Assembly: GCA_964606405.1 (NCBI GenBank)
Contig: CAZSGH010000004.1
Span: 1-64,000, forward strand
Reading direction: 5' to 3'
Length of the DNA stretch: 64,000 bases
DNA from: GCA-002282575 sp964606405
Lineage (GTDB): Bacteria > Pseudomonadota > Gammaproteobacteria > Thiomicrospirales > Thiomicrospiraceae
How positions within the stretch are numbered: the first letter of the stretch is position 1; the number at the start of each line of letters is the position of its first letter. Positions 8,737 through 16,755 of the stretch are shown piece after piece. Under the pieces are notes generated by a model. It had not been told where the DNA came from and did no database searches. It saw only the letters and a program-made list of their open reading frames with translations. The position numbers and the translations under genes were made by a program.

Positions 8737-9683
8737 TTGCAGACTCCTGTTTGGTCATCAAAAATACGGGCAATCAGTGAGCCTTCGTAAACAATCGGGT
8801 ATTCGCGCAGGGTAAAGAGTACGCCTCGACCTGGCGTTAGGCAGGGAACGGGGTCTTTGACGCCGTAGGGGTCGTGAATATGACCGATTAACTGCTCGGC
8901 ATTAACCAGTTGGCAGTGATCCATTGCGGGGACAAAGATGCCCGCTGCAGGGGCGTTGATGTAATAAACGGTACCATGATCTGAGTAGCAAGGCTCTCGA
9001 ACAGGGAGTGCATCAATCGCTAAAATTCCTTCGCTTGCCATCAGATTAAGAATACCCGTGAGCAGTTGTTGTCCGTAGCTAGGGGTTAAGCGCATGCCCA
9101 CACCATACTCAACTACCAAGGTGTGCGTGCCAAGGCTGTTTAAACTGTGTGCCAAGGTTGCTTCGAGTACCGTAATGGCATCGTGCACCCAAATAAAGTC
9201 CATGTTGAGTTTTTTGGCTAAGGGAACAAGATTGTTGGCGTAGGTTGCGGCAATGCGTACTTGCGGTAGTTCGCGCAAAAAGATATTACTGGCATGAATA
9301 TCAATAGCGATGTCGCTGCCTTTAATCGCTTCGACAATACCATGTGCCATTTGATTGGGGAAGGTATCGCGTGCGCTACCTGGAAAAATGCGGTTAAGAT
9401 CGACCTGATAAAAGGGCACGGTGCGAGTAATTGAGTCGATGCCTAGTGAGTTTAACGAGGGATATAAGTCGATGGTGCCACGCACCTTGTCGCTATTAGC
9501 TTTGAGCCATTCGGCGAGCATGGTGACGACATAAATGCCTTCGACTTCGTCTCCGTGTGTACCCGATACAATGCTGATGCGTTTGCCGTGATTAGGCTGA
9601 TCATCGTTCGGTACAAAGCGGTTGCGTTTGAGTTGATAGCTTTCGCCAACGGGGAGCTCGATGGTAACTAAGGTTTCTAACAT
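8733..9683 (-). CDS. AstE/AspA-like (M14 family) zinc amidohydrolase
   Basis: 316-residue member of the succinylglutamate desuccinylase/aspartoacylase family of zinc carboxypeptidase-like enzymes, which cleave N-acyl amino acids or related amides. Zinc ligands are visible as H43 and E46 in SGTHGDEVEG and H130 in AIDIHASN. The DLNRIFPG motif, whose Asn-Arg binds substrate carboxylates in the family, is intact. The C-terminal domain (LTPGRGVLFTLREYPIVYEG) is the usual beta barrel-like cap. It lies 22 nt after the transglutaminase gene and overlaps the degenerate paralogue. The substrate is unknown; the setting points to a peptide or amide made by the ATP-grasp protein, and there are no arginine-catabolism (ast) genes nearby. 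Confidence 0.82.
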   Translation of the reverse strand: MLETLVTIELPVGESYQLKRNRFVPNDDQPNHGKRISIVSGTHGDEVEGIYVVTMLAEWLKANSDKVRGTIDLYPSLNSLGIDSITRTVPFYQVDLNRIFPGSARDTFPNQMAHGIVEAIKGSDIAIDIHASNIFLRELPQVRIAATYANNLVPLAKKLNMDFIWVHDAITVLEATLAHSLNSLGTHTLVVEYGVGMRLTPSYGQQLLTGILNLMASEGILAIDALPVREPCYSDHGTVYYINAPAAGIFVPAMDHCQLVNAEQLIGHIHDPYGVKDPVPCLTPGRGVLFTLREYPIVYEGSLIARIFDDQTGVCK

Positions 9684-9705
9684 CTTCTGATTCTTTCTGT
9701 TTGTT

Positions 9706-10488
9706 TTACGATGAGGGGGTTAGGTTTGCTTGAATATTTAGCGTATGGGTAGCGTTACCACTGAATGCGCCACTATTAAGCGGACAATCACTAAAGTCAC
9801 GTCCAACAGCAAAAGCGATATAAGGATCATCTTCATGTACCAAACAATCGTGCGTTGGGTCGAGTCCGAGCCAATATCCATCAATCCACGCTTCAACCCA
9901 TGCATGACTTTGTCCTTCGCCTTGCGCAATACCGGCCACATAACGGGCAGGGATCAGGTAATAACGCAATAAGGCAATGAGTAGGTGCGCATAATCTTGA
10001 CAGACGCCGACAGGGTTGTCGATTAACTCACTTACCGTGTGTTCGGTATGTGTTGTGCCCGCACTGTATGTCATTCGCTGATAAACAAGGTGCGATAACG
10101 CTTGTGCCAATGTCATACTATTATCATAAATGCTCGGCAAGTCGAGCCAAGCACTGAGTCGCTTAGCATCGCACTGGGTTAGCTTGCTGGGCGCAAGATA
10201 AACAGCGGTCATCATGGACTGTTCTATTAATGGAACCGCGCTTCTACTCAGTTTTGCTTGATAGCTAACCTGAAAGTCACGATGGGCTTCGATGGCTTGC
10301 CCACAAATGAGTCGATTGGCGAAGCCATCATAGAAACGTCCAGCATCGTGCTCGCCTGTAATCATAAGTTGTTGGCTTTGTACTAGGATGCCACTGGCAA
10401 GGCGTGGCAATAAGCGCAACATAAACTGATGGTCACGCACAGGAGCATTGAATGCAAGCGTCATGTGATAGCTAAGGTTAAATATCAT
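9706..10488 (-). CDS. Transglutaminase-like cysteine protein
   Basis: 260 residues with an N-terminal transglutaminase-associated beta domain and a papain-like core. The triad is visible: C163 in NPVGVCQDYAH, H195 in SHAWVEAW and D210 in GLDPTHD. Members of this bacterial group usually act as peptidases or amidases rather than crosslinkers. It overlaps the alpha-E gene by 11 nt. The ATP-grasp, alpha-E and transglutaminase trio is a recognised conserved neighbourhood, predicted in comparative genomics to make and process a peptide; its product is not known. No signal peptide is seen, so it is probably cytoplasmic. Confidence 0.88.
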   Translation of the reverse strand: MIFNLSYHMTLAFNAPVRDHQFMLRLLPRLASGILVQSQQLMITGEHDAGRFYDGFANRLICGQAIEAHRDFQVSYQAKLSRSAVPLIEQSMMTAVYLAPSKLTQCDAKRLSAWLDLPSIYDNSMTLAQALSHLVYQRMTYSAGTTHTEHTVSELIDNPVGVCQDYAHLLIALLRYYLIPARYVAGIAQGEGQSHAWVEAWIDGYWLGLDPTHDCLVHEDDPYIAFAVGRDFSDCPLNSGAFSGNATHTLNIQANLTPSS

Positions 10489-11146
10489 AATGGATAATGT
10501 TGCTGGTGCATGCTTGTAAGCTGTTCATATTTTGATACTGGTTGTGATTGAGCGGCTCGAAAGTTTGCCAGTTTTCGGATAGTTGCGATCCATACAAATT
10601 AAGTTTGTGCGCATCTTCGATCAAGGTATCTACCTCGCCATATAAGCGCATTTTAAGATCAATCATTTCTAAGCTTTGCCCAAACAGAATAAACTGCGTC
10701 GAACGGCTTTTGACCAGTCTTGTGCTTAGGCGTCCCCAAAAATACTCAATTTCGGTGAGCAGTTGTGCGAGTTGGTAGGCATCTAAGCTGGCATTGTTTT
10801 CTTGTGCCTTGAGGGCATGATACACACTGTTGACACTGCCAAATAAACTGTCGGACAGTAAGTCGCGAATAATAATGGCGTTTTCACGGGCTTGTGCGCT
10901 GAGCATCAGCAAGCTAGCACCATGTTGACCATAGCAAGCTTCATGTAAGAATTGTGTTGCACAGGCATAATCTAATTGCGAGCCAAGTTTAGCAAATAGG
11001 ACTTTCCCAGCTTCTGGGTCGCGGTCGATGATGGCATCGAATTGTACTAAGGTTTCTTTGCCGAGTGTTTCTAAGCGTTGCTGGTAGCGTCCGAGCCATA
11101 CCAGCGCATCTGCCATGCGAGGGCTTAAATATAAGGATATTGCCAT
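10478..11146 (-). CDS. Alpha-E domain protein
   Basis: About 222-residue all-helical protein of the alpha-E family. The N-terminal signature LSPRMADALVWLGRYQQRLE matches the family (LSR-x-A-x-x-LxWLGRYxERxE). Most alpha-E proteins I know of are nearer 300 residues, so this one is short. The frame is open to 11167, but ATG 11146 is chosen because it places the signature at the N-terminus and starts 2 nt after the ATP-grasp stop. Biochemical function is unknown; the family always keeps company with the circularly permuted ATP-grasp protein. Confidence 0.83.
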   Translation of the reverse strand: MAISLYLSPRMADALVWLGRYQQRLETLGKETLVQFDAIIDRDPEAGKVLFAKLGSQLDYACATQFLHEACYGQHGASLLMLSAQARENAIIIRDLLSDSLFGSVNSVYHALKAQENNASLDAYQLAQLLTEIEYFWGRLSTRLVKSRSTQFILFGQSLEMIDLKMRLYGEVDTLIEDAHKLNLYGSQLSENWQTFEPLNHNQYQNMNSLQACTSNIIHYDI

Positions 11147-11148
11147 GA

Positions 11149-12510
11149 TTACGCTCCCATAATCCACGTGTCTTTGAAACCACCACCTTGCGATGAGTTG
11201 ACTAAGTAGTTACCTGCTTCGCGAGCAAAGCGGGTTAGGCCGCCTGCCCAGACATTGATTTCTTTGCCGTGTACGATATACATGCGCAGGTCTGATTTGC
11301 GCGGTACGATTTGACCATCCACTTGGGTGGGGATGTCGTAAAACTCGATCAGCTCTTGGGCAATAAAGCGACGTGGTTCGGCTTGAATGTGTGCCGCTAA
11401 GTCGGCTAGCTGTTGCTGACTGAGCTTGCTGCCAAACAGTACGCCGTAACCGCCTGCTTCTGCCACATCCTTAATCACAAGCTTGTGTAGGTTTTCGAGT
11501 ACGAACTTGCGATCATTATCGAACCAAGGCAAGTAGGTAGGGGCGTTAGAGAGAATGGGGTCTTCGCCTAAGTAATAACGAATCATTTTGGGGACAAAGT
11601 AGTAAATGCCTTTGTCGTCTGCAATACCATTGCCGACAGCATTGAGCAGGGCGACGTTACCTGCACGATATACGCTCATTAGGTTAGGCACGCCAATCAT
11701 GCTATCGCGGTGGAAGTTAAGTGGGTCTAAAAAATCATCATCAAGCCGGCGATAAACAACGCCCACACGAATGCGTTTTCCATTGAAGCTTTTGAGATAC
11801 AGCACGTTGTTGTCGACGAACAGGTCACTATTGGTAACCAATCGTGCATCACTAATGCGTGCTAAATAGCTGTGCTCGTAAAAAGCAGAATTAAAACGCC
11901 CAGGGCTAAGTACAACACTAATTCCACCAGGATTAACGTGTTCGTACATGCTGCTTAACAACTGACCGTAATTATCACTCGGTGCAATGGACATCTTTTC
12001 GAATAATTGGGGAAAGAGTTGACGGTAAGCACGACGAATACTCAGCGGGTAGCTCGCACCTGACGGCACGCGCAGATTGTCTTCTAAAATGAGCCACTCA
12101 TTACTCACCGAATCTTTGACCAAATCGAGTCCACTAATGTGGGTGCGAACATCTTGTGGGGCGCGGCATCCATGAAAAGCAGGTAAGTAAGCTTTGCTGC
12201 CAAAAACAAAGTCGGGCGGAATAATGCCTGCTTTGATGATTTTTTGTTCGCCGTAAATATCGTTTAAAAAAGCGTTAAGTGCCGCAACGCGTTGCGCTAA
12301 ACCACGCGATAGTCGGGCAAATTCGTCGGTCGGAATAATGCGCGGAATGGCATCGAAGGGAAAGGTCTGTTCGATGAATTGGTTATCTTTGTAAAGGTTA
12401 AAAGTAACCCCTTGACGTTGCATAAAGTCATCAAAACCAGCCAGTCGGGAATGGTCTTGTTGCTGGAATAAATCAAAAAATTGATTATAAGTTGCATTGT
12501 TTTCGAGCAT
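11149..12510 (-). CDS. Circularly permuted ATP-grasp protein (DUF404/DUF407 type)
   Basis: 453-residue predicted amide or peptide ligase. Recognisable family blocks in order are an N-terminal helical segment, FRIIPTDEF-like IPRIIPTDEFARL (residues about 55-65), GLDLVKDSVSNEWLILEDN, PGRFNSAFYEHSYLA, YYFVPKMIRYYLGEDPIL, VIKDVAEAGGYGV and the C-terminal NSSQGGGFKDTWI. The Lys and Gly-rich stretches are likely to bind nucleotide. It is the first gene of the minus-strand operon, and the next gene starts 2 nt after its stop. Upstream (12511-12679) lies a short divergent spacer shared with the SulP gene. Substrates cannot be told from sequence. Confidence 0.88.
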   Translation of the reverse strand: MLENNATYNQFFDLFQQQDHSRLAGFDDFMQRQGVTFNLYKDNQFIEQTFPFDAIPRIIPTDEFARLSRGLAQRVAALNAFLNDIYGEQKIIKAGIIPPDFVFGSKAYLPAFHGCRAPQDVRTHISGLDLVKDSVSNEWLILEDNLRVPSGASYPLSIRRAYRQLFPQLFEKMSIAPSDNYGQLLSSMYEHVNPGGISVVLSPGRFNSAFYEHSYLARISDARLVTNSDLFVDNNVLYLKSFNGKRIRVGVVYRRLDDDFLDPLNFHRDSMIGVPNLMSVYRAGNVALLNAVGNGIADDKGIYYFVPKMIRYYLGEDPILSNAPTYLPWFDNDRKFVLENLHKLVIKDVAEAGGYGVLFGSKLSQQQLADLAAHIQAEPRRFIAQELIEFYDIPTQVDGQIVPRKSDLRMYIVHGKEINVWAGGLTRFAREAGNYLVNSSQGGGFKDTWIMGA

Positions 12511-12616
12511 AGTCCACCGTTAATAAAGTAATGTTATCGTTGACCCGGTGGTATTTTGTTTTTTTGTGTTTTCAGTTTACCAGCCTTGATGCGTTATGGC
12601 TAGTGCGGTTACTATT

Positions 12617-12660
12617 GAGAAGCACTAAAACGATATTTCGCTTGTTTTTAGAGCTTTCTA
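12617..12660 (-). repeat. Hairpin element, copy 4 (terminal hairpin only)
   Basis: GCACTAAAACGATATTTCG then CTTGTTTTTAGAGCTTTC: the terminal hairpin of the family without the central stem or far end. It lies in the divergent spacer between the ATP-grasp operon and the SulP gene, 26 nt before the latter. Confidence 0.65.
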
Positions 12661-12685
12661 TTACTATTTTTTAGACAGAGTGATT

Positions 12686-14356
12686 ATGTCAATAAAGCGA
12701 CAATTGATGGGTGCATTTGTTTCGGCATTGGTTGCTTTGCCTTTGGCGCTAGCGTTTGGCGTGGCATCTGGTCTGGGTGCAGAGGCAGGTGTGCTTGCGG
12801 CCGTCATTGCAGGAAGCTTGTCGGCATTGATGGGCGGGACGGCCGGTCAGCATTCTGGACCAACTGGCGCGGTGGCTGTTTTGTTGGCGTTGTCGATGGC
12901 GCATTTTGCCGTTTTTTATCCCGATCAACCCGAGATGGTTGTTGCACTGACGCTGTTGGTTGTGGTGATGGCTGGCTTCATGCAAGTCTTTTTTGGTTTG
13001 ATGAAGTGGGGACGTCTGATTGAGTTGTTGCCCCATTCGGTTATTTCTGGCTTATTGACTGCCATTGGCTTGATGCTGGTATTGGAGCAGCTTCCTGCAT
13101 TATTGGGTGGTGAAAATGCCATTCGTCCGCTTGATGTTTTGATCGCATTGCCTGATATGGTGCTCCATCCCGCATGGACTGAGTTGTTGTTCGGGTTGTT
13201 GGCGTCGGCGCTTATGGTGGTATGGCCTAAGTATCTGCCTAAAGCCAATCGTTGGTTGCCTGCTCCTATTTTGGTATTAGTGTCGGGTGGTATTGCTGCG
13301 TCATTATTGGCAATTCAGCCAATGACGTTGCAAGCTGGGCAGTGGTGGCTAGGTGAGCTTCGGGTTATTGGTGCGTTAGATTTTGCCCTGCCCAGTTTGC
13401 ATTTGCCGCAAATTGAAGTATGGCAATTGCCCTATTTGGTGCAATCAGCATTTACCTTGGCTGTCGTCGCATCTTTGGTTTCCTTGTTAGGTTCGGTGGT
13501 CGCTGAGCGTTTAACGCGACAAGAGCATGATCCTGATCGAGAGTTGATCGGACAAGGCATTGGTAATATGGCAAGTGGTTTGCTGGGTGGAATGGCGAGT
13601 ACAGGTGCGCCGATGCGCACAACTGTTGCTATGTCTTATGGCTCGCAAGATGCTTGGGCTGCTGCGGTGCATGCTTTGTTGGTCGGAGCTTGTGCGTGGT
13701 TGTTGAGTGATTTATTTGCCATGATTCCCTTGTCTGTATTGGGCGGGATGTTGATTAAAGTTGGCTTAGATCAGGTTGACTGGTCTTATATCAAGCGTTG
13801 GCACAGTGTACCCAAAGCAGGGCGGGGTATGATGTTAGCCGTGTTGCTAACCGCAATGGCGTTAGATTTAATTACGGCTGTATTGGTCGGACTGGCAATG
13901 GCCAGCGTCGTTTTGCTCGGTCGTATGACACAGTTACAGTTAAATGCGCTACATCTGGGTACAAGCGCAGCAGACTTGCCATTGGTTTGGTTTTCCGAGA
14001 ATGAAAAAGCCTTGTTTGATAGCGCCAATCAGCGCTTGGTTTTTATGTATTTAGACGTGCCGATGAGTTTTGGGGCAGCGCGCTCGATGACACGACGAGT
14101 GTTGTCGATGCAAGGTGATGCTTATGTGTTAGATTTTCGCGCAGTGCCTTACATTGATTTTTCGTCGGCAATGGTGTTGGAAGACTTAATTTATCGCTTG
14201 CAACAGCAAGGCGGGCGCGTCTGGTTGCTGTTGGCATTGGGTGAGGTGCAAGCACAACTTGACCGTCATGGGGTGTTGTCGGCATTAGATGGGCGCGTAT
14301 TGTTCGACCGTGAGCAGGCGTTTAGGGATGCCTTAGCATGGATTGAGTCGAGATAA
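12686..14356 (+). CDS. SulP family anion transporter with STAS domain
   Basis: 556-residue SLC26/SulP membrane transporter. Residues about 1-400 are the multi-helix transport domain, starting with the typical ALVALPLALAFGVASG and the GPTGAVAVLLA segment. Residues about 430-555 form a cytoplasmic STAS domain (VFMYLDVPMSFGAA then VLDFRAVPYIDFSSAMVLE). Substrates in the family range over sulfate, bicarbonate, dicarboxylates and chloride; none can be assigned here. ATG 12686 is preferred to the GTG at 12680. No carbonic anhydrase or sulfate-assimilation gene lies nearby. Confidence 0.88.
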   Translation: MSIKRQLMGAFVSALVALPLALAFGVASGLGAEAGVLAAVIAGSLSALMGGTAGQHSGPTGAVAVLLALSMAHFAVFYPDQPEMVVALTLLVVVMAGFMQVFFGLMKWGRLIELLPHSVISGLLTAIGLMLVLEQLPALLGGENAIRPLDVLIALPDMVLHPAWTELLFGLLASALMVVWPKYLPKANRWLPAPILVLVSGGIAASLLAIQPMTLQAGQWWLGELRVIGALDFALPSLHLPQIEVWQLPYLVQSAFTLAVVASLVSLLGSVVAERLTRQEHDPDRELIGQGIGNMASGLLGGMASTGAPMRTTVAMSYGSQDAWAAAVHALLVGACAWLLSDLFAMIPLSVLGGMLIKVGLDQVDWSYIKRWHSVPKAGRGMMLAVLLTAMALDLITAVLVGLAMASVVLLGRMTQLQLNALHLGTSAADLPLVWFSENEKALFDSANQRLVFMYLDVPMSFGAARSMTRRVLSMQGDAYVLDFRAVPYIDFSSAMVLEDLIYRLQQQGGRVWLLLALGEVQAQLDRHGVLSALDGRVLFDREQAFRDALAWIESR

Positions 14357-14447
14357 ACGGCTTTTCCCCCAATATTCTGGCTAATTACCCTTCATCTGCG
14401 AGATAATAGCAGACCTAAATCGTTTTTTGAGTGTTGTGGAGCTGTGT

Positions 14448-15098
14448 GTGGCGGGTATTGGTGTGTTGGGTGGAACCTTTGATCCGATCCATTTAGGACA
14501 TTTGCGCTCGGCATGGGATGTTGCGGATGCCTTGTCGCTGGATGCGTTACAATTCGTTCCCAGTTATCAGCCAGTACATCGAGATACACCTCAGGCATCG
14601 GTCGAACAGCGGTTAGCGATGGTTCGCTTGGCAATTGCCGATATGCCAAACTGGTCTGTTAATGCATGTGAGATTCGACGTGGTGGTCCTTCTTATACTG
14701 TCGACACGCTAACACTATTAAGGCGTCAAGTTGGATCTGATGTGCCGATTTGGCTATTATTAGGAAGTGATGCCTTTGAAGGGTTTGTCCGTTGGCATCG
14801 TTGGCAGGATATTTTAACTTTGGCCAACTTGGCGGTGATGGTTCGGGCAGGTGTGCCGCCTGTGGGGTGTATTGAAACACAGCGATTGTTACTTGATGGG
14901 CAAGGTGAGCTCGCCTCTGATTGTGCTGGTCAGATTAAGTTGGTACCAGTTACTGTGCTTGGTATTTCGGCGACACAAATTCGTCAGGCGGTGCATGCAG
15001 GTCATGCGCCGCATTTTTTAGTGATGCCTGCTGTTAGCGATTATATTCGTCAGCAGGGGCTGTATCAAAGAGGTACTCCTAAAAACCCTACTTCGTAG
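14448..15098 (+). CDS. nadD: Nicotinate-nucleotide adenylyltransferase (NadD) with element-encoded tail
   Basis: Converts nicotinate mononucleotide and ATP to deamido-NAD. The nucleotidyltransferase motif GGTFDPIHLGH and the late ISATQIRQ motif are visible. The frame opens at a TTG (14427), but the GTG at 14448 has GTGGAG 6 nt upstream and gives a product starting just before the beta strand that leads into GGTFDP, as in the family. The last residues (about GTPKNPTS) and the stop codon lie inside hairpin element copy 5, so the C-terminus has been rewritten by the insertion. It begins the nadD-rsfS-rlmH-maf-rng block. Confidence 0.93.
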   Translation: MAGIGVLGGTFDPIHLGHLRSAWDVADALSLDALQFVPSYQPVHRDTPQASVEQRLAMVRLAIADMPNWSVNACEIRRGGPSYTVDTLTLLRRQVGSDVPIWLLLGSDAFEGFVRWHRWQDILTLANLAVMVRAGVPPVGCIETQRLLLDGQGELASDCAGQIKLVPVTVLGISATQIRQAVHAGHAPHFLVMPAVSDYIRQQGLYQRGTPKNPTS

Positions 15099-15220
15099 CA
15101 TTTTTAGGGTTCCTAAGATTGTTTTATCTCTGGTGGAAGGGATTAGATCAAGTGGTTGCATACGATTTTGGTGTACCCCTTCCCCCAGACCCCAAACCCT
15201 TAAGGGTTTTTAGAACGTGC
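15071..15220 (-). repeat. Hairpin element, copy 5 (full length, overlaps nadD end)
   Basis: AGGTACTCCTAAAAACC opens it and GGGTTTTTAGAACGTGC closes it. The terminal hairpin (CTAAAAACCCTACTTCG, then GCATTTTTAGG) carries the nadD stop codon TAG at 15096-15098. The second stem is TGGTGGAAGGG/CCCCTTCCCCCAG, around a loop containing GTGGTTGCATACGATTTTG. Confidence 0.88.
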
Positions 15221-15240
15221 TAAAGGAATAATAAAAGATT

Positions 15241-15579
15241 ATGGATTCAAAAGTATTGGCTGATTTGGTTGTGAAAACTTTAGATGATAGCAAAGCAAAA
15301 TCGATTGTTTGCATGGATGTTCGCGGCTTAAGCAATGTTGCTGACTTTATGGTCATTGCGACGGCTACGTCAAACCGTCATGGTAAGTCGTCGGCAGATA
15401 AAGTTTGGGAAGCGAGTAAAGAAGCGGGCAATGTACCGATTGGTATGGAAGGTGAAGAGTCGGGTGAATGGGTATTGCTTGATTTGGGTGATGTGGTGGT
15501 TCATATTATGTTAGAACAGACGCGTGCCTTGTATCAGTTGGAAAAGCTCTGGGACATGAAGACACGTCCAACGGCTTAA
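15241..15579 (+). CDS. rsfS: Ribosomal silencing factor RsfS
   Basis: 112-residue RsfS (YbeB/Iojap). It binds L14 on the 50S subunit and blocks subunit joining during nutrient limitation. Family hallmarks are the DVRGLSNVADFMVIATATSN segment (usual form: D-x-R-x-x-S-x-x-ADYMVIATGTS), GEESGEWVLLDLGDVVVHI and the R-x-x-Y-x-LEKLW ending. AAAGGA precedes the ATG by 12 nt. It is separated from nadD by element copy 5, and so is perhaps no longer strictly co-transcribed. Confidence 0.96.
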   Translation: MDSKVLADLVVKTLDDSKAKSIVCMDVRGLSNVADFMVIATATSNRHGKSSADKVWEASKEAGNVPIGMEGEESGEWVLLDLGDVVVHIMLEQTRALYQLEKLWDMKTRPTA

Positions 15580-15713
15580 ACCTACCGCGCTGTCATTTTG
15601 CGTTGTTGCTGCGATTCTCCCGCTGCGTTGTGTGCATATGTACGCGCCTTGCGTCTGCGAGTCTTGCGCCTAGCAATCTTGCCGGCTCGTGATGGTTTTA
15701 GAAAAGGTGTGAT
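15580..15713. other. Spacer with extended imperfect palindrome
   Basis: 134 bp between rsfS and rlmH. It is richer in G and C than its surroundings, and centred on CATATG near 15639 it is flanked by imperfect complementary arms (GCGTTGTGTG against CGCGCCTTGCG, with wobble pairs). No reading frame or terminator was found. It is unlike the hairpin element family. Confidence 0.4.
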
Positions 15714-16184
15714 ATGCAATTAAAAATGCTTTGTGTCGGCCAAAAAATGCCTGCGTGGATTAGCACAGGTTTTGATGAGTATGCGCCGCGTTTATCGGGG
15801 CAGTGCCGCCTTGTGCTCAAAGAGGTTGCGCCAGCCAAGCGAACCAAAGCAGGCGTTGCTGTTAAGTATATGGAAGAAGAAGCGGTACGCATCGAGGAGG
15901 CAATGGTTGGCAACCCCATTCGCGTCGTTCTCGACGAGCATGGAGATGTGATTGATACCAAAGCCTTGGCAAAACGCTTAGATGGTTGGTTGCAGTCGGG
16001 TCGAGATGTGGTCTTTGTCGTTGGTGGCCCTGATGGGCTTGCACCGAGTGTTAAAGCCAAAGCCGATTGGACATGGTCGTTAACGCCGTTAACCTTGCCG
16101 CATCCTTTGGTGCGTGTGGTATTGGCAGAGCAATTGTATCGGGCGTGGTCCTTGCTTAACAATCACCCTTATCATAGAGAATGA
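15714..16184 (+). CDS. rlmH: 23S rRNA (pseudouridine1915-N3)-methyltransferase RlmH
   Basis: 156-residue SPOUT-fold methyltransferase that modifies pseudouridine 1915 in helix 69. The trefoil-knot motifs are visible: VVLDEHGDVIDT, FVVGGPDGLAPSV (the SAM loop) and the C-terminal LPHPLVRVVLAEQLYRAWS ending in HPYHRE, which is nearly invariant in the family. AAAAGG lies upstream of ATG 15714. The stop overlaps the space before maf by 1 nt only. Confidence 0.97.
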   Translation: MQLKMLCVGQKMPAWISTGFDEYAPRLSGQCRLVLKEVAPAKRTKAGVAVKYMEEEAVRIEEAMVGNPIRVVLDEHGDVIDTKALAKRLDGWLQSGRDVVFVVGGPDGLAPSVKAKADWTWSLTPLTLPHPLVRVVLAEQLYRAWSLLNNHPYHRE

Positions 16185-16185
16185 T

Positions 16186-16755
16186 ATGTTTTACCTAGCC
16201 TCAGCATCCCCTCGTCGTACCGAGCTGCTAACACAGCTCGGTGTTACGCATCAGATCAAAATATCCGACGTTCCTGAGGTGCGCTTGCCGAATGAAACGG
16301 CTTTGGCATATGGTTATCGTGTCAGCATGGACAAGGCGTTGGCGGTACAATCGCTTGTTTCTGACGCTGATTGGGTATTAGCTGCCGATACCGAAGTGTT
16401 AGTCGATGACGAAACTTTGGGTAAGCCAGAGAATGAAGCGCACTTTATGACAATGATGCGGCGTTTATCGGGAAAAACTCATGCGGTGCAAACGGTCATT
16501 GCGCTTGTTCGCGGAGAATCGCGTTGGCAAAACCATCAATTGAGTTTGTTAACCTTTCGAACATTAACCGATGATGCGTTGCGCGATTATTGGGCAACGG
16601 GTGAGCCGATTGGTAAAGCGGGTGGTTATGCGATTCAGGGCAAAGCAGCACGTTGGGTCAGTCAGTTTTCGGGTAGTCATTCGGGGGTGATGGGGCTGCC
16701 ACTTTATGAATGCGATCAATTGCTAAGCTTAGCAGGATGGACTTCATGCAATTAG
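16186..16755 (+). CDS. maf: Maf-like nucleotide pyrophosphatase
   Basis: 189-residue Maf/YhdE-like protein, which hydrolyses dTTP, UTP or modified nucleotides. The ASASPRR motif is at the N-terminus, AADTEVLVDDETLGKP follows, and SGSHSGVMGLPLYE is near the C-terminus. ATG 16186, which starts 1 nt after the rlmH stop, is chosen over the earlier open frame because ASASPRR must lie at the N-terminus. The end overlaps rng by 10 nt. Confidence 0.95.
   Translation: MFYLASASPRRTELLTQLGVTHQIKISDVPEVRLPNETALAYGYRVSMDKALAVQSLVSDADWVLAADTEVLVDDETLGKPENEAHFMTMMRRLSGKTHAVQTVIALVRGESRWQNHQLSLLTFRTLTDDALRDYWATGEPIGKAGGYAIQGKAARWVSQFSGSHSGVMGLPLYECDQLLSLAGWTSCN

Noticed and set aside
8733..9683. Assignment as succinylglutamate desuccinylase AstE of arginine catabolism
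   Set aside because: The family fits, but no other ast genes are present and the operon is of a different kind, so a specific substrate is not supported.
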